Shown here piece after piece: positions 25,710 through 36,225 of a stretch of DNA of 64,000 nucleotides (positions are counted from its first letter, which is position 1; each line of letters begins with the position of its first letter). The translations under genes were made by a program, and so were the position numbers. The DNA lies in the NCBI GenBank assembly GCA_019009955.1, contig CM032229.1:194994001-195058000 (forward strand), in the 5' to 3' direction. This stretch comes from Riptortus pedestris (lineage: Eukaryota > Arthropoda > Insecta > Hemiptera > Alydidae). The notes under the pieces are model-generated. The model worked only from the letters and a program-made list of their open reading frames with translations. It was not told where the DNA came from and made no database searches.

Positions 25710-26917
25710 CCCGTAACCACAGACGTGAATTTGTGTTACATAACCACAGACATGGAGTCAAACTGACTCCATGTATTTCCTTTGTCATTTACACCTTTAT
25801 ATCCCAACTTTTATTCATTTATTTTATGTATAATTAAGGGATATGAACAATTAGGGGTGGAAATTACCACATTTAGTAAATCAGAATTTTATTTAAGGCC
25901 AAAGAATTCATAAAATATAATACCTGCTCAGTGAGTTAGATACAGATAATGTAAAATATAACTCTCTTACAAAATAAAACTGCCCTACTTCAAACACAAT
26001 TGTTGCACCCAACTAATGAGCACTGTCCACATACTGGACGATTACAACGTCTGCATAATGTGCTGGGTTTTCTTTTCCGTTTTTAGGGCATATACAGCAA
26101 TATTTTCTAGTTACTAGCTTGTCTCCACCGGATACTGTTTGCTCCTCTTCTTTACCAAGAACCTTCCTGATTGATGTTCTCACTTCCTGGCCAAGTCGAG
26201 GATTATCTAATCTTCTCTCTAGTAGAAACTAACAATTTCTGGCTTGTTACCTTCTTCATCTTGAGCTGGAGAAGAGTGCATAGATGACATAAGTAGTACA
26301 GCTATGCCTTTCTTTGGTACATATGATATCAATGTCAAATCCTTTGAGAAACCATAAATACTACTTCCAACTTCTCTTCTCTTTTGGGGTAAAAATTCTG
26401 GTGGTATTTCCCGTTTATTCCTTTTTACTGTCCAACGTATGTCAATTTCTTTTCCTTCAGGATGTTCACCAGTTCAACTGACGAGAACCAATTATCTGCA
26501 GTTATATTCCTATTTGAGCCATAAATAGGAGAAGTCAACCTCAGCACTGATTGTGTTGGTTTCTGTAGCTTCCTTTCCTGTTCTGACAGTAAGATTAAAA
26601 GGTATAAAGAACTCTTGTTGCATTTATATACATAAAACCTTTCCCAAGTATATAATTTGGAGGAAGAAGCTTACCAATTTTGTCTCACACTAACACAGAT
26701 GTAGAGTCAAGCTGACTCCGTAGTGCGCATCACTGAATTCAGAAACAAATAAGTGACAAAGAAACAGATGTGTAGCCTCGACAGTGCACGTGAAGACTGA
26801 GGAAAGACTAGTTTGAAGGTACTGAAAGTACGGTGCGGTTTACGGAAGTACAACAATGTGAAACTAACGAGAATCTAATAATGCGGAGTCAATCTGACTC
26901 CCGTCTGTTGTTACGGG
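25710..26917 (-). mobile_element. piggyBac-type DNA transposon remnant with inverted ends
   Basis: The left terminus CCCGTAACCACAGACG (25710-25725) is matched, with one mismatch, by the reverse complement of CGTCTGTTGTTACGGG (26902-26917). The element follows TTAA at 25706-25709 and is followed by CTAA at 26918-26921, so the expected TTAA duplication has decayed by one T-to-C change. Just inside the ends lie palindromes of the type GGAGTCAAACTGACTCC (near 25754, near 26884, and a diverged third near 26706), like subterminal inverted repeats of this superfamily. Inside is a broken transposase on the minus strand. At 1.2 kb it is internally deleted and cannot move by itself. Confidence 0.9.
25990..26680 (-). 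pseudogene. Broken piggyBac-type transposase (DDE_Tnp_1_7)
   Basis: Read on the minus strand in three frames. Upstream is PTQSVLRL...GSNRNITADNWFSS, where DNWFSS corresponds to the family's second catalytic-Asp motif. After a frameshift come [17 protein letters not shown], then YGFSKD and [17 protein letters not shown], then KPEIVSFY, all typical of piggyBac transposases. The segment that should contain the third catalytic Asp (the G-G-V-D..D-Q region) is missing; the reading jumps to a C-terminal part and, after a further shift, to the cysteine-rich zinc-binding tail CRRCNRPVCGQC ending at 25990. The N-terminal half is also absent. The gene is non-functional. Confidence 0.9.
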
Positions 26918-26921
26918 CTAA

Positions 26922-27081
26922 GATTATGTGTGAAACTCAGTTTCGCCCACAAATATGCTACTACAATATATACTATATTATATTACTTTACATGTAAGGT
27001 TATTTTGACTGTGCTATTTACATTACTAAGAAAGTCGATGGCGAAATATTGCTAGTCTAGGACTAGGATATTCCTAGGATG
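26922..27081. other. Spacer between piggyBac remnant and SINE
   Basis: About 160 bp without recognisable features. Confidence 0.4.
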
Positions 27082-27092
27082 ACATATAACAT

Positions 27093-27324
27093 TATTATTA
27101 TTATTATTATTTATTAATGTCCACTTTTTGCAACTAAGCCTAATTGGGGCCGGTTGTCTACAGGTTACCACCTTTTCTAGCCAGGGTGGGATTTTAGGAC
27201 GTTATTTAATGAATTTCGACACTAAATAATTTCCTTTTCCCGGGCGAGAATCGAACTCGCCACTCTAGGTTTACCATGTGAGATAAAGGTCAACGCTTTA
27301 ACTCGCATGGCTAACCTGAGCCCC
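27093..27324 (-). mobile_element. tRNA-derived SINE with intact box B and 11-bp target duplication
   Basis: The element is flanked by the direct repeat ACATATAACAT at 27082-27092 and 27325-27335, which marks a target-primed insertion. On the minus strand the head starts GGGGCTCAGGTTAGCCATGC. It contains an A-box-like TTAGCCATGCGAG and a perfect T-arm, GGCGAG-TTCGATT-CTCGCC, which includes box B. The body has CCTGGCTAGAAAAGGTGG, and the tail is AATAAT repeats. Total length is 232 bp. This is the best-preserved of at least five copies in the window (8381, 35400, 39553 and 40691 are the others), and it is the only one in which box B is intact. Confidence 0.93.
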
Positions 27325-27335
27325 ACATATAACAT

Positions 27336-27635
27336 GGCTTAGAGATAAATGCTTTTACAACTCTTCTTTGTTAGTGTAAGAACACAAAAAGAAAAACTGA
27401 TGGTGGGAATATAGGTGATTATCATTATGAACTGATGTATGGCTGCCTCAAAATGGGCACTTATTTAGATCAAGAAAATACTCCAATTCATTCTTATAAA
27501 AACACTGTATAAAATGAGAAAAGAATTTACATTAAAATAAAAAAAAGAAAATATGAATCATAGTCCGGATTTAAAACTAAGTATGTTTGTCAAATAATCC
27601 TACTTATTTTAAACATATAAAACAAAAATAAAGAA
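27336..27635. other. Spacer, nothing recognised
   Basis: AT-rich sequence without a recognised gene or repeat. Confidence 0.4.
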
Positions 27636-27854
27636 ATGATCATTACAAGTGTTAGGCCACCAACGGTTACCCCAATAATTGTTGATCTAAGCCTGAATTT
27701 GATAAATAACCTATCCTTCAATCGAATAATCAACTTACGTCGACAAGTGTACGCGGTGGAAAACAACCTGTTAGATCCTTTCCTTGCAGTTTTACTAGTA
27801 GAAGCTAATCACAAGATTGCTGCGAATATAGGGCTTTTAGCAGATTTCCCTTAA
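27636..27854 (+). other. Unrecognised 72-codon open frame running into a TTAAGG element
   Basis: ATG at 27636 opens a frame of ordinary composition (INLRRQVYAVENNLLDPFL...) that ends within the TTAAGG-element left end at 27834. It has no recognised domain and no clear splice signals. It could be chance or a fragment of an unknown gene. Confidence 0.15.
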
Positions 27855-28415
27855 CAATTTTTCAGTTTTCAGCAAACCTTCAACAAACCCCCCTTCTACT
27901 CAAGTTACATAAACAATACTCTGCTATATAATTAACTACATTATTCGAAACTAAACTACTAAATATCGTTTTCAAGAGACCTTTGTTATACGAGATACAT
28001 GCAAATTTGTCTGGCAAACCCCCCCCCCCCCGTCTTAAGTCCTTGGACACTAAAATTTGATTGATTTGGATAAATATTATTCTGATTCACTATAATTTAC
28101 AGTAATTAGATGTAGCAAATGTTATCAATAACTATAAATTTACAGTTATTAGATGTAGCATATAGTTATCAATATAATTAATATATTATATTCTGATATA
28201 TTTAGTTTTTCTTTACCATTATGAAGAGGGTTTAGCAGACCTGTTTGTTTACATTTCAGACGCTTCCCGTTGAGAGGGGTAAGATTTCTTATTACCACTT
28301 GTATTTATTCACTTAATATTTACAGTTGTGGTGTGATACCAGTATGTAGATTTATCTATTGTTAAACCCCACGAGGGAAGTAAATCTCCTTAGTTTCCGC
28401 AACCCCTCCGTGGAT
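27834..28415 (+). repeat. TTAAGG-element copy, left tip joined to right half
   Basis: AGCAGATTTCCCTTAA at the left tip joins directly to the second half of the element: CAATTTTTCAGTTTTCAGCA, CATTATTCGAAACTAAACTA, TTATACGAGATACATGCAAA, a C12 run near 28020, and GTCTTAAGTCCTTGGACACT. It ends with CACGAGGGAAGTAAATCTCC and TCCGTGGATGACCTTTTT. The middle with the TA run is missing. Confidence 0.8.
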
Positions 28416-28513
28416 GACCTTTTTGCAGTCTGCATCTATGCAGTTCTACTTGCAACTGACAGCAATGGTTTCCAACCAGGTTCAATTAGCGACTAGCGAG
28501 TGAGGGGAACTAC

Positions 28514-28767
28514 CTCTATATCTCGACCATAGGAGGAGATCTCCGTCCAACGGTCTGCGTGTATTGTCTTTTTTGATCTTGAATACGGATTTGATAATAA
28601 CCCAGCAACTGCTAGCTTTCGCCTTTCTTCGCCGCTTATTAAATGAATTTCCCGAATTAATTTTATAAATGGTGATTGAACATCTTTATTGGCTTCAACT
28701 ATACACAGCTGCTTATCAACAGCATTGATAACGGTACTCCCAAAGATGCATGGCAGCCTCGGCCAAT
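28514..28767 (-). CDS. Exon-like open stretch between two TTAAGG copies, function unknown
   Basis: The minus-strand frame is free of stops from 28771 to the TAG at 28493-28495 (92 codons) and has no initiator near its start. The composition is protein-like, with segments such as FIKLIREIHLISGEERRKL and HADRWTEISSYGRDIE. A possible acceptor (TCTAATCAG) ends at 28768, and a good donor (GAG|GTAGTT) lies at 28514/28513. These would define a 254-bp internal exon with both boundaries in the open frame. No domain is recognised. It is sandwiched between the right end of one TTAAGG copy and the left end of the next, so it may be a captured gene fragment or the exon of a host gene whose other exons are outside the window. 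Confidence 0.3.
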
Positions 28768-28796
28768 CTGATTAGAGCTGATACAGTCTGAACATG

Positions 28797-29860
28797 CATT
28801 TTAGCAGATTTCCCTTAAGGGACACCAGCATAATTTTAGCTGATCTTATTTTTTTTTATATATATTATATATTACAGCATTATTTAATATATATATATAT
28901 TTATATATATTCTTAATTTTTTTTCTGTTAATACTCTAGCAGTCGCAATATTTGTTTCATCGTTATCAAAATCGATATTTCGTTCGTTAATGGCTGAAAT
29001 CCGAAATCTGAAACTCTGTTTGATACATATAACGAGCATTAACCGAGATATTTGGATTTTAATGTTTTCCCCTTTCCGTTTACCCCCACATATTATATTT
29101 TCATATTAATAATAAGATGTTATATCATGAACCACTTCATTACTAAGTTAAGTACCAAATATAGTTTTCAAAAAACCTTTAATATTAATATTCAGTTTCA
29201 TGAAAACTATTTAGTATAGCTAGTGTTGTAATTTTTAATCGATCAGAATAATTTGTATCTCATTCACTCAAATTTTAGTACTCGAAGAGCAAAAGAAGGG
29301 GGGGAGCAAAAGAAGGAGGGAGGGTCAACAAATCGTATTTGCATTTATTTATATCTCGTATAACCTACATTGCAAGATTATAGTTCTGGTTGGACCCCCC
29401 CCCCCCCCCCCCCCCCAATTTTATTTTCTTTTGCTTTCTTCGATTAACTAATATTTCAATATATATTGAGATACAAATTATTCTGAAATCGATTATAAAT
29501 TACAGCAATATCTATAGTAAAAAGTTTTCAATAAAAAAATGGATAAAAAATGGAATTATTTTTATTATTCAGATATATTTCAGCAATTGTTTTTTTCTTT
29601 CCGGTCTAGAATATACCTATTCAGCTCTCAGAAGTTGTCTAGCCTGTTTCTTTAATTCAGACGCTTTCCGTTGTAGAGGTTATTAACAATAGAGTAGAAC
29701 AATAGAATGTAGATTCGCAGAATCATTTCTCATTGTTTGTATTATTTCACTCAATGTTGACGGTAGTGTTACTAGTATGTAGATATACCTATTTTATTAA
29801 ACATTCAGGTGGGAAACATGCTTAGATTACGCATCCCTTGCGTGACGGACTTTTCTAGCC
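28797..29860 (+). repeat. TTAAGG-element copies, rearranged
   Basis: Starts with TTTTAGCAGATTTCCCTTAA, then a TA-rich stretch, CTCTAGCAGTCGCAATATTT, TTAATGGCTGAAATCC, a TTAACCGAGATATTTGGATT block, and a C22 run at 29395-29416. It ends near CGCATCCCTTGCGTGACGGA. Around 29170-29320 part of the family appears in the opposite orientation (TTTCATGAAAACTATTTAG, then G-rich runs), so at least two copies are nested. The 98-codon open frame at 29390-29686 starts on the C-run and is an artefact. Confidence 0.75.
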
Positions 29861-30955
29861 AGGATGGGAGTTTAGTTATGCTAATCATTATTTATTTAAT
29901 TATTTATTTATTTATGGACATCACATCAAAGGTGATTTGCCCTTTCAAAAATTGCACAATAACAAAAGTAACAAATTGTTAAATAACAAAAGTAAAATAG
30001 ATAACAAGAAGTAACAAAAAGAAATACCAGAAAAAAAAATGACAAATAACAAACGTAAAAGATAAATTAAAAAAAAAAAGAAATTAATGGCTGAAAATGA
30101 TACTTTTTTCTAATATTTGACGTAATTTTTTCGTTCAGGATAAACATATACATGTGTACAGAAGCATCTAAAACATGTGGCATGTGTGTAGTTCTAATAT
30201 TTATTTAGTGTTTTTTAGAGTTTGTAGCAATTTATCGCTAATCATTAACATATGGAATCATATCGGACCTGTAAGAACTTAGCGCCTTCCGATTATCAAC
30301 AGTATTACGAATATGAAGAGCAACGCCTTAACTCAAATAGCTATCTCAATCCAACATATATAACTATAAATTATACTTTTAAAGAAGAAAAACGTAATTT
30401 AGCAATTTTCTAACAGTATAACTTTTTTATTTTTCTTCATTTTTCCCTAATTCAACGCAGTAATTTATCTTTGCATGTATTTGTGTGAATTCGTCTGATT
30501 TACGTAACCTGACGTCATAATTACCAACAACGCCTACACTATTTCAAAAATATGTACCTTCAAAGCATAATGCTACCTGGAATCTAGTAAATAACAAAAC
30601 GATTAAAAGTAATCACATAATTTATGACGTCTGACAGGTAATAATCCAGTTTGCTAATTGTAAGGTTAGACGAGTGGCTCAGGAAAGTTTAATAACTTAA
30701 TAGATACGTATTTGGTTCAATCAGAATTTGTTCATCAGGTTTTCCCCTAAGGGATTGATGTTGTATTCATAAGATGCTTTTATGACAATTTCACAGGAAT
30801 GTTTTGTTGTTAGTCAACTTTATATCTAGGCCTTTAGCAGAATTTCATTAAGTCACTATTGACAATATTTTCGAAAACAGTCTTCGAACCTGCCCGAGAG
30901 TTCGTCCCGAATTGAGGGCAGTTTCAAAAACCTATACACACTTTATACATACTTT
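29861..30955. other. AT-rich non-coding stretch with possible SINE debris
   Basis: CTAGCCAGGATGGGAGTTTA (29868) and AGAGCAACGCCTTAACTCAA (30318) each resemble parts of the SINE read on the minus strand, but too weakly and too far apart to annotate as a copy. A (TTTA)n-like run lies at about 29888-29915. No gene is seen. Confidence 0.4.
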
Positions 30956-30967
30956 TATATATATATA

Positions 30968-31008
<41 letters not shown>

Positions 31009-31030
31009 ATATATATATATATATTTAAAA
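30956..31030. repeat. Interrupted (TA)n microsatellite
   Basis: TA runs separated by short AT-rich interruptions (ATTTTATA, AAAGAATA). Confidence 0.9.
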
Positions 31031-31179
31031 AAAGTTATGTGGACATCGCTGATTTATCTGCAAAAATCAGCGTTTCTCAAAGATACCAAAATTCCAGAAA
31101 ATGCTACAACAAAACTAACACAAAATCACTTCTTTATAAAAACACAATTACTTTACTGACACAATTAACACATGGCAAC

Positions 31180-31525
31180 CAGAAAATGGAAATACGACTA
31201 TGAAAGGACAACATTTTAAAGATATACTTTAATTCCGAACATTAAAGAGTGCTTAGGGCCAAAATTAATATCAACTGACCCTTTTATCTTGACACAATTA
31301 TGTAACTAGGACACGGAACAACAAATTCTTATTTTTAATCGTCTTTGTCTAACAGATCAACCAAACTGTTACTGCGACTTTTATACTGAACAGACATACA
31401 GTCACTTTTTTTGCTATATTGACTGCAGACTAATAACAGACCAAAAAGAAAACTTTAAAACCCAACTAAAATGCCGACAAATAAAAATTGAAAAATTAAT
31501 ACAGTTTGTTGAAGATAATGTATGA
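31180..31525 (+). pseudogene. 3' end of a LINE ORF2 (C-terminal zinc-knuckle region), degenerate
   Basis: From about 31340 the plus strand reads FNRLCLTDQPNCYCDFYTEQ and then T-Y-S-H-F-F-C-Y-I-D-C, ending in EKLIQFVEDNV and a TGA at 31523-31525. This matches the C-terminal C-x-C...T..H.....C pattern shared by many non-LTR retrotransposon ORF2 proteins. Upstream codons (from about 31180) are consistent with the same region but contain stops. No reverse transcriptase is present, so only the tail survives. It is followed by T-rich low-complexity sequence. Confidence 0.55.
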
Positions 31526-31745
31526 CTTCCCGTATTATTTGAAATTGAAATACAGTTAATTAATTCATTATTCAGCATTGAATTCAAAATTTGTTTTTTT
31601 TTGTCTTTTCTTTTTTTTTCTTTTTCTTTTTTGTAAAATAATTTTATTGTACAAACTATTTTATGTTATTATAGTTTAAAAAAAATTTTTTTTCTTTAAT
31701 TTATAGGCTTACTTCAGGAAGGAAATAAATACAAAAATAAATAAA

Positions 31746-31840
<95 letters not shown>
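31746..31840. repeat. (TA)n microsatellite
   Basis: A long TA run with two TATGTATA interruptions, directly upstream of another TTAAGG-element body. Confidence 0.95.
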
Positions 31841-31843
<3 letters not shown>

Positions 31844-32160
31844 TATAGTGGGCGTGATTTTGTTTTGATTGTTACCAAACTCAATATTTAAACGTTCATT
31901 TAAAACGAAATGTCTAGTTGGTTAATGACTGAATCGGGACCGGGGGGAGGGGCGTATGAGGGGGATTATAAAATTTTATTATAAATTTAACGTCCCATAA
32001 ATGTTGTTATAATCATCTTTTGTCTGACCAGAAAATTATGCGGGACTACTATGTCATGATAAAAATAAGCTGTTATATCATGAATTTCTTTAATTGAAGC
32101 CAAAATATTGTCTCTGTTGAACATTTAGTTCTTGAGGTATTTAAGGTATTTGAAACAAAA
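31841..32160 (+). repeat. TTAAGG-element fragment
   Basis: Core blocks after the TA run: GATTGTTACCAAACTCAATA, ACGTTCATTTAAAACGAAAT, GTTAATGACTGAATCGG with GGGGGGAGGGG, and CCCATAAATGTTGTTATAAT. A short piece around 32310-32430 reads in the opposite orientation (TTATACAATTCGTTCCGACC, C-runs), so the region is nested. Confidence 0.7.
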
Positions 32161-32432
32161 TATTTCTTATTTATGCATAGAATAAAATGGTTCTTGATAT
32201 AACAGCTTATGTTTAAAATGACATGAGCAGTATTGGGGCTTTACGCAACATGGTAAAACTCAAATAAATCGGTTCATGTTCATATTAGACAAAATATCTA
32301 CATAGCAACATTGGTAGGCAATCAAATTTCCAATAAGATTATTTTTATACAATTCGTTCCGACCTATGATAACGGAGGTATTTCCAATTTCTCCAGCTTT
32401 AACCCGCCCCCCCCACTACCCTACCCCGAGTT

Positions 32433-32566
32433 TTTAGCAGATTTCAGCTATTGAGGTTGTACTCATGACGGAAGTTCGAAATTTTTCTTTCAAATGACCA
32501 TCGACTCCTACCTAGGAGATGACGAAAATGGAGGTTCGGATCAAAACTGTGTGTGTGTGTGTGGTG

Positions 32567-32604
<38 letters not shown>

Positions 32605-32990
32605 ATATATATTTGTCTGTTACCGCTTTAGCGGTCGCAATGTTTGTTTGATCGTTACCAAACTCGATATTTAGTCGTTTTATGTAAAAAGAAAGATCAA
32701 GTTCGTTAATGGCTGAAATCGGACCCGTGGGAGGGGTAGTTTAAAGGGGAGGATTTTCTAAAATTCAAAATATTTCCGTTACTATACATCGGATCGAAAA
32801 ATTGTATAGAATCAATGTAACTGCAAATTAAATTTACTATAAATATTGTAATATACACTTATTCTTTATCTTGAATATTAACCGAGATATTTGCATTTTT
32901 TTTTAAATCGGGGCGGATAACGGATGAGAGTAAAACTTCACGTGGGAAATCTGCTTTGTGACGGACTTTTTATATGTTCTACATACTTTG
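32433..32990 (+). repeat. TTAAGG-element copy
   Basis: TTTTTAGCAGATTTCAGCTA (palindrome partly deleted) opens the copy. It continues with TTGAGGTTGTACTCATGACG, CCTAGGAGATGACGAAAATG, GTGTGTGTG plus TA runs (32549-32611), GCTTTAGCGGTCGCAATG, AAGAAAGATCAAGTTCGTTA, the G-run, GGATCGAAAAATTGTATAGA, AACCGAGATATTTGCATTTT and a short right end GTGGGAAATCTGC...GTGACGGAC. Confidence 0.85.
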
Positions 32991-33735
32991 ATGGCAAGGG
33001 TCAGCAATAAAACACATTTTTTTTTTCCGCGCAAACAATATTCACATTGCCCTACATGTCTCGTGTCGTATCAACCCTCTCTTCAGGAACCATCCCTTTT
33101 CAAAATATAATATCATTAATCTAAAAAAAATCACTTTGCAAAACATAATATCATTAATTTAAAAAGACAAACAATGATAATTGATTGGTAGATAGTGCTT
33201 TAATAAGGGCCTACTAACATGATATGTATATTGAATCTCATTGCAGATTGCTACTTAGAAGTGCTGACTGGTTGCGACTGTGCTCACTGCATCAAGTCGT
33301 TGATACTGAGGTTCCCCAAGCAGCTTATGTCAGCTGACTACATATCGATTGTTTACACGTCGACCTCAAGTCGATTATTTCGCGGCATAATTTAAAATCG
33401 ATTATTTAAAGATAAAAAAATATAGAATATATGATTGACGTATTTAGTTTCTTTTTTTTTTTGTTTACTACATTTTTTCTATTTTTTATTATGCTAATAT
33501 TCGTTTAGTATTATTTATTTCTTTATCAACGCTTTCAATATATCAGGTTATTAGGCACTTATTTATGCACGATCTAGCAAAGAATAATAACCTGTTTTTT
33601 TTTTTTAAATTAATATTATTATTATTTGAAAAGGGATGACTCCTGAAGGGGTGATAGTTAAGCCACGAAACACGTATGGCAATATGAATAATGTTGGGCG
33701 GAAAAAAAATGTGTTTTATTGCTGAGCCTTGTCAT
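32991..33735. mobile_element. Foldback-like element with roughly 120-bp inverted arms
   Basis: The left arm (about 32991-33110) begins ATGGCAAGGGTCAGCAATAA. The right arm (about 33612-33735) is its reverse complement, ending TTATTGCTGAGCCTTGTCAT. The arms share long blocks, including AAACACATTTTTTTTT with CCGC, GCCCTACATGTCTCGTGTCG versus CCACGAAACACGTATGGC, and CTTCAGGAACCATCCCTTTT versus AAAAGGGATGACTCCTGAAG. Some 500 bp of AT-rich sequence separate them, without an open frame. The arms are about 80% alike by eye. I see no clear target-site duplication. The class is not recognised. Confidence 0.75.
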
Positions 33736-33894
33736 TAATTTGTGAAGAACATATTATATTCCATTTGTATGCAGATAAACAAGTGAATAAATATACATAT
33801 AATTTATTTAATATAAGAGAGTTATATAATGAATGGATTGAAAGTGGCCCGGTGATGGTGGACTGGTTGTAAGGTCATTGTCACCATGATTTGC

Positions 33895-35040
33895 ATTGCA
33901 AACAACTTGGAGTAGGCCTAGTCCATTCATGTCGATTGAGAACGAGTTGCAGACCAACATTACTCAATATACACAGCCTATTTATATACATTCAATCGAC
34001 AACATGAATGAGTGGTCTAGTTATGAATAAACAGGCCCTCCTTTAGCGTCACCTTGGCCCAGTCTACTACTTATAGCAAACAAGTTGGAGTAGGCCTAGT
34101 CCATTCATGTCGATATCCATTCACAACGAGTTGCAGGACCAATTTACTCAATATAACAGCCTATTTTATCTAACATTCAATCAGACAAACTCATGAATGA
34201 TGTGGTCTAGTAAATTTATGAATAAAACAGGCCCTCCTTTAGCGTTCACCTTGGCCAGTTCTAATACTTATAGCAAACAAGTTGGAGTAGCCTAGGTCCA
34301 ATCATGTCGATATACATTCACAACGAGTTGCAGACCAACATTATCAAATATACACAGCCTTTTTTTATTACATTCATACGACAACATGAATGAGTGGTCT
34401 AGTTATGAATAAACAGGCCCTCCTTTAGAGTGACCTTGGCCCAGTTTACTACTTATAGCAAACAACTTGGAGTAGGCCTAGTCCATTCATGTTCATATCC
34501 ATTGAGAACGAGTTGCAGACCAACATTACTCAATATACACAGCCTATTTATATACATTCAATCGACAACATGAATGAGTGGTCTAGTTATGAATAAACAG
34601 GCCCTCCTTTAGAGTGACCTTGGCCCAGTTTACTACTTATAGCAAACAACTTGGAGTAGGCCTAGTCCATTCATGTTCGATATTCCATTCACAACGAGTT
34701 GGCTAGGAACAACATTACTCAATATACACAGACCAACATTACTCAATATACACAGCCTATTTATATACATTCAATCGACAACATGAATGAGTGGTCTAGT
34801 TATGAATAAACAGGCCCTCCTTTAGCGTCACCTTGGCCCAGTCTACTACTTATAGCAAACAAGTTGGAGTAGGCCTAGTCCATTCATGTCGATATCCATT
34901 CACAACGAGTTGCAGACCAACATTACTCAATATACACAGCCTATTTATATACATTCAATCGACAACATGAATGAGTGGTCTAGTTATGAATAAACAGGCC
35001 CTCCTTTAGCGTCACCTTGGCCCAGTCTACTACTTATAGC
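33895..35040. repeat. About 184-bp tandem repeat, six copies
   Basis: The anchor TTGGAGTAGGCCTAGTCC (or a close variant) starts near 33906, 34084, 34281, 34466, 34650 and 34863. Spacing is 178-197 bp, with one 213-bp unit that carries a local duplication of ACCAACATTACTCAATATAC. Each unit holds an imperfect inverted repeat, CCATTCATGTCGAT and ATCGACAACATGAATG, and ends CCCAGTCTACTACTTATAGC. Units between about 34080 and 34330 contain many single-base indels. The array ends exactly where the left tip of a TTAAGG element begins (GCAGATTTCCC). Confidence 0.93.
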
Positions 35041-35180
35041 AGATTTCCCTTAAGGGGTTGTATTCATGACACATTTTTCCACAAATTACCTCGCATGTCC
35101 ATCGATCCTAGGCAGGAGATGACGAAAAAGGGGGGCTGAGTTAACTAAACTTTTCCTACGTGAACGTTTACAAAAAACTA
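35039..35180 (+). repeat. TTAAGG-element left-end fragment
   Basis: AGCAGATTTCCCTTAAGGGG, TTGTATTCATGAC, CATCGATCCTAGGCAGGAG and ATGACGAAAAAGG, then the copy breaks off before the TA run. It lies flush with the end of the 184-bp array. Confidence 0.8.
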
Positions 35181-35399
35181 ATCAGCATATGAGTAATATC
35201 ACCGTGAATACAAACGCAATGAGAAATCTTTCAGTCAATTTACAAGTTAATAATTTCTACAATGGAAAACGTCTGAATTGCAAAAAAAACAAAAAAAAAA
35301 AAACAGGCCAGCCCACCAAGTGGGGGGGATCAACAGAACGTGTTTGCATTTATCTCACAAAGTTCCATGAAAACAATATTTGGAGGAGCAAATTTAAAT
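35181..35399. other. Spacer, nothing recognised
   Basis: Includes A-rich and C/G-run sequence resembling an inverted piece of the TTAAGG element (TGCATTTATCTCACAAAG), but no gene. The 84-codon open frame at 35189-35443 crosses this and the SINE fragment and is not supported. Confidence 0.4.
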
Positions 35400-35520
35400 T
35401 ATTAATTATTACCGTCCCCATTTTTGCAACTAAGACTAATTAGGGCGGGTTATCTACAGGTTACCACTCTTTTCTAACCAACGTGGACTAAGGATTTTAT
35501 TTAATGAATTCGTCACTAAA
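35400..35520 (-). mobile_element. tRNA-derived SINE, tail half only
   Basis: The minus-strand tail and body of the SINE (TTGCAACTAAGACTAATTAG, GGTTATCTACAGGTTACCAC, TTTAATGAATTCGTCACTAA) are present. The tRNA-like head with its boxes is missing. Confidence 0.8.
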
Positions 35521-35636
35521 TATTTCTAAGATTTCTTCATATTTCCATCATTCCTACCTAGGAGATGGCGAAAATGAGGTCTGTTCAAAATTAGATAAGT
35601 ATGTATTTGTCTGCTAACGCTCTAGTGGTCGTAATT

Positions 35637-36225
35637 AGCAGATTTCCATTAAGGGAAATCAGCTATTGAGGTTGTACTCAATTTTTCTTCATATGTCCAT
35701 GGATCCTAACTAGTAGATGACGAAAATGAGGTCCGTTTTATATATATATATATATATTACTTGTCTGGTTTACCGCTTCTAGTGGTCGCAATTATTTTTT
35801 AATCGCTACTAAACTCGATATTTAATCGTTTGATGTAAAAAGAAAGATGAAGTTCGTTAACGGCTGAAATTGAAACAGGGGAGGGGGAGTTTAGAAGGAG
35901 GATTTTCGAAAATTTGAAATATCTGCGTTACAATACGTTGGGATCGAAAAATTGTATAGAATCAATCTTATTGTAAATTAAATTTACTATAAATATTATT
36001 ATTTAAATGTATTCTCTATCTCGAATATTATCCGAGATATTTGCATTTTTCTTAATTGTGATGGTGAGGTGAGATCGGCTAACTTCAGGTCTAGTCGTGA
36101 GTTTTCATCAAGAGCTAGTGCGGCCATTTCCGTAACCGTTCTGCTCTTGGGAAATTTCTCTATTGTAAAACTTCACATGGGAAATCTGCTTAGTTCACGC
36201 AGCCTCTGCGCGACGGGCTTTTTGG
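35637..36225 (+). repeat. TTAAGG-element copy
   Basis: AGCAGATTTCCATTAAGGGA opens the copy. It is followed by AATCAGCTATTGAGGTTGTA, AGATGACGAAAATGAGGTCC, a short TA run at about 35737-35757, TAGTGGTCGCAATT, AAGAAAGATGAAGTTCGTTA, a G-run, GGGATCGAAAAATTGTATAG and ATCCGAGATATTTGCATTTT. The right end is CACATGGGAAATCTGCTTAG and CACGCAGCCTCTGCGCGACG. It lacks part of the C-run region. Confidence 0.85.

Noticed and set aside
27255..27324. tRNA gene on the minus strand
   Set aside because: Only A-box-like and B-box regions remain; there is no complete cloverleaf or acceptor stem, and the sequence continues into a SINE body with target duplications.
29390..29686. 98-codon frame beginning with a Pro run
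   Set aside because: Starts on a C22 homopolymer inside a TTAAGG element and consists of AT-rich repeat sequence.
29861..30350. A further SINE copy on the minus strand split by other sequence
   Set aside because: Only two weak 20-bp resemblances, about 430 bp apart; not enough to call.
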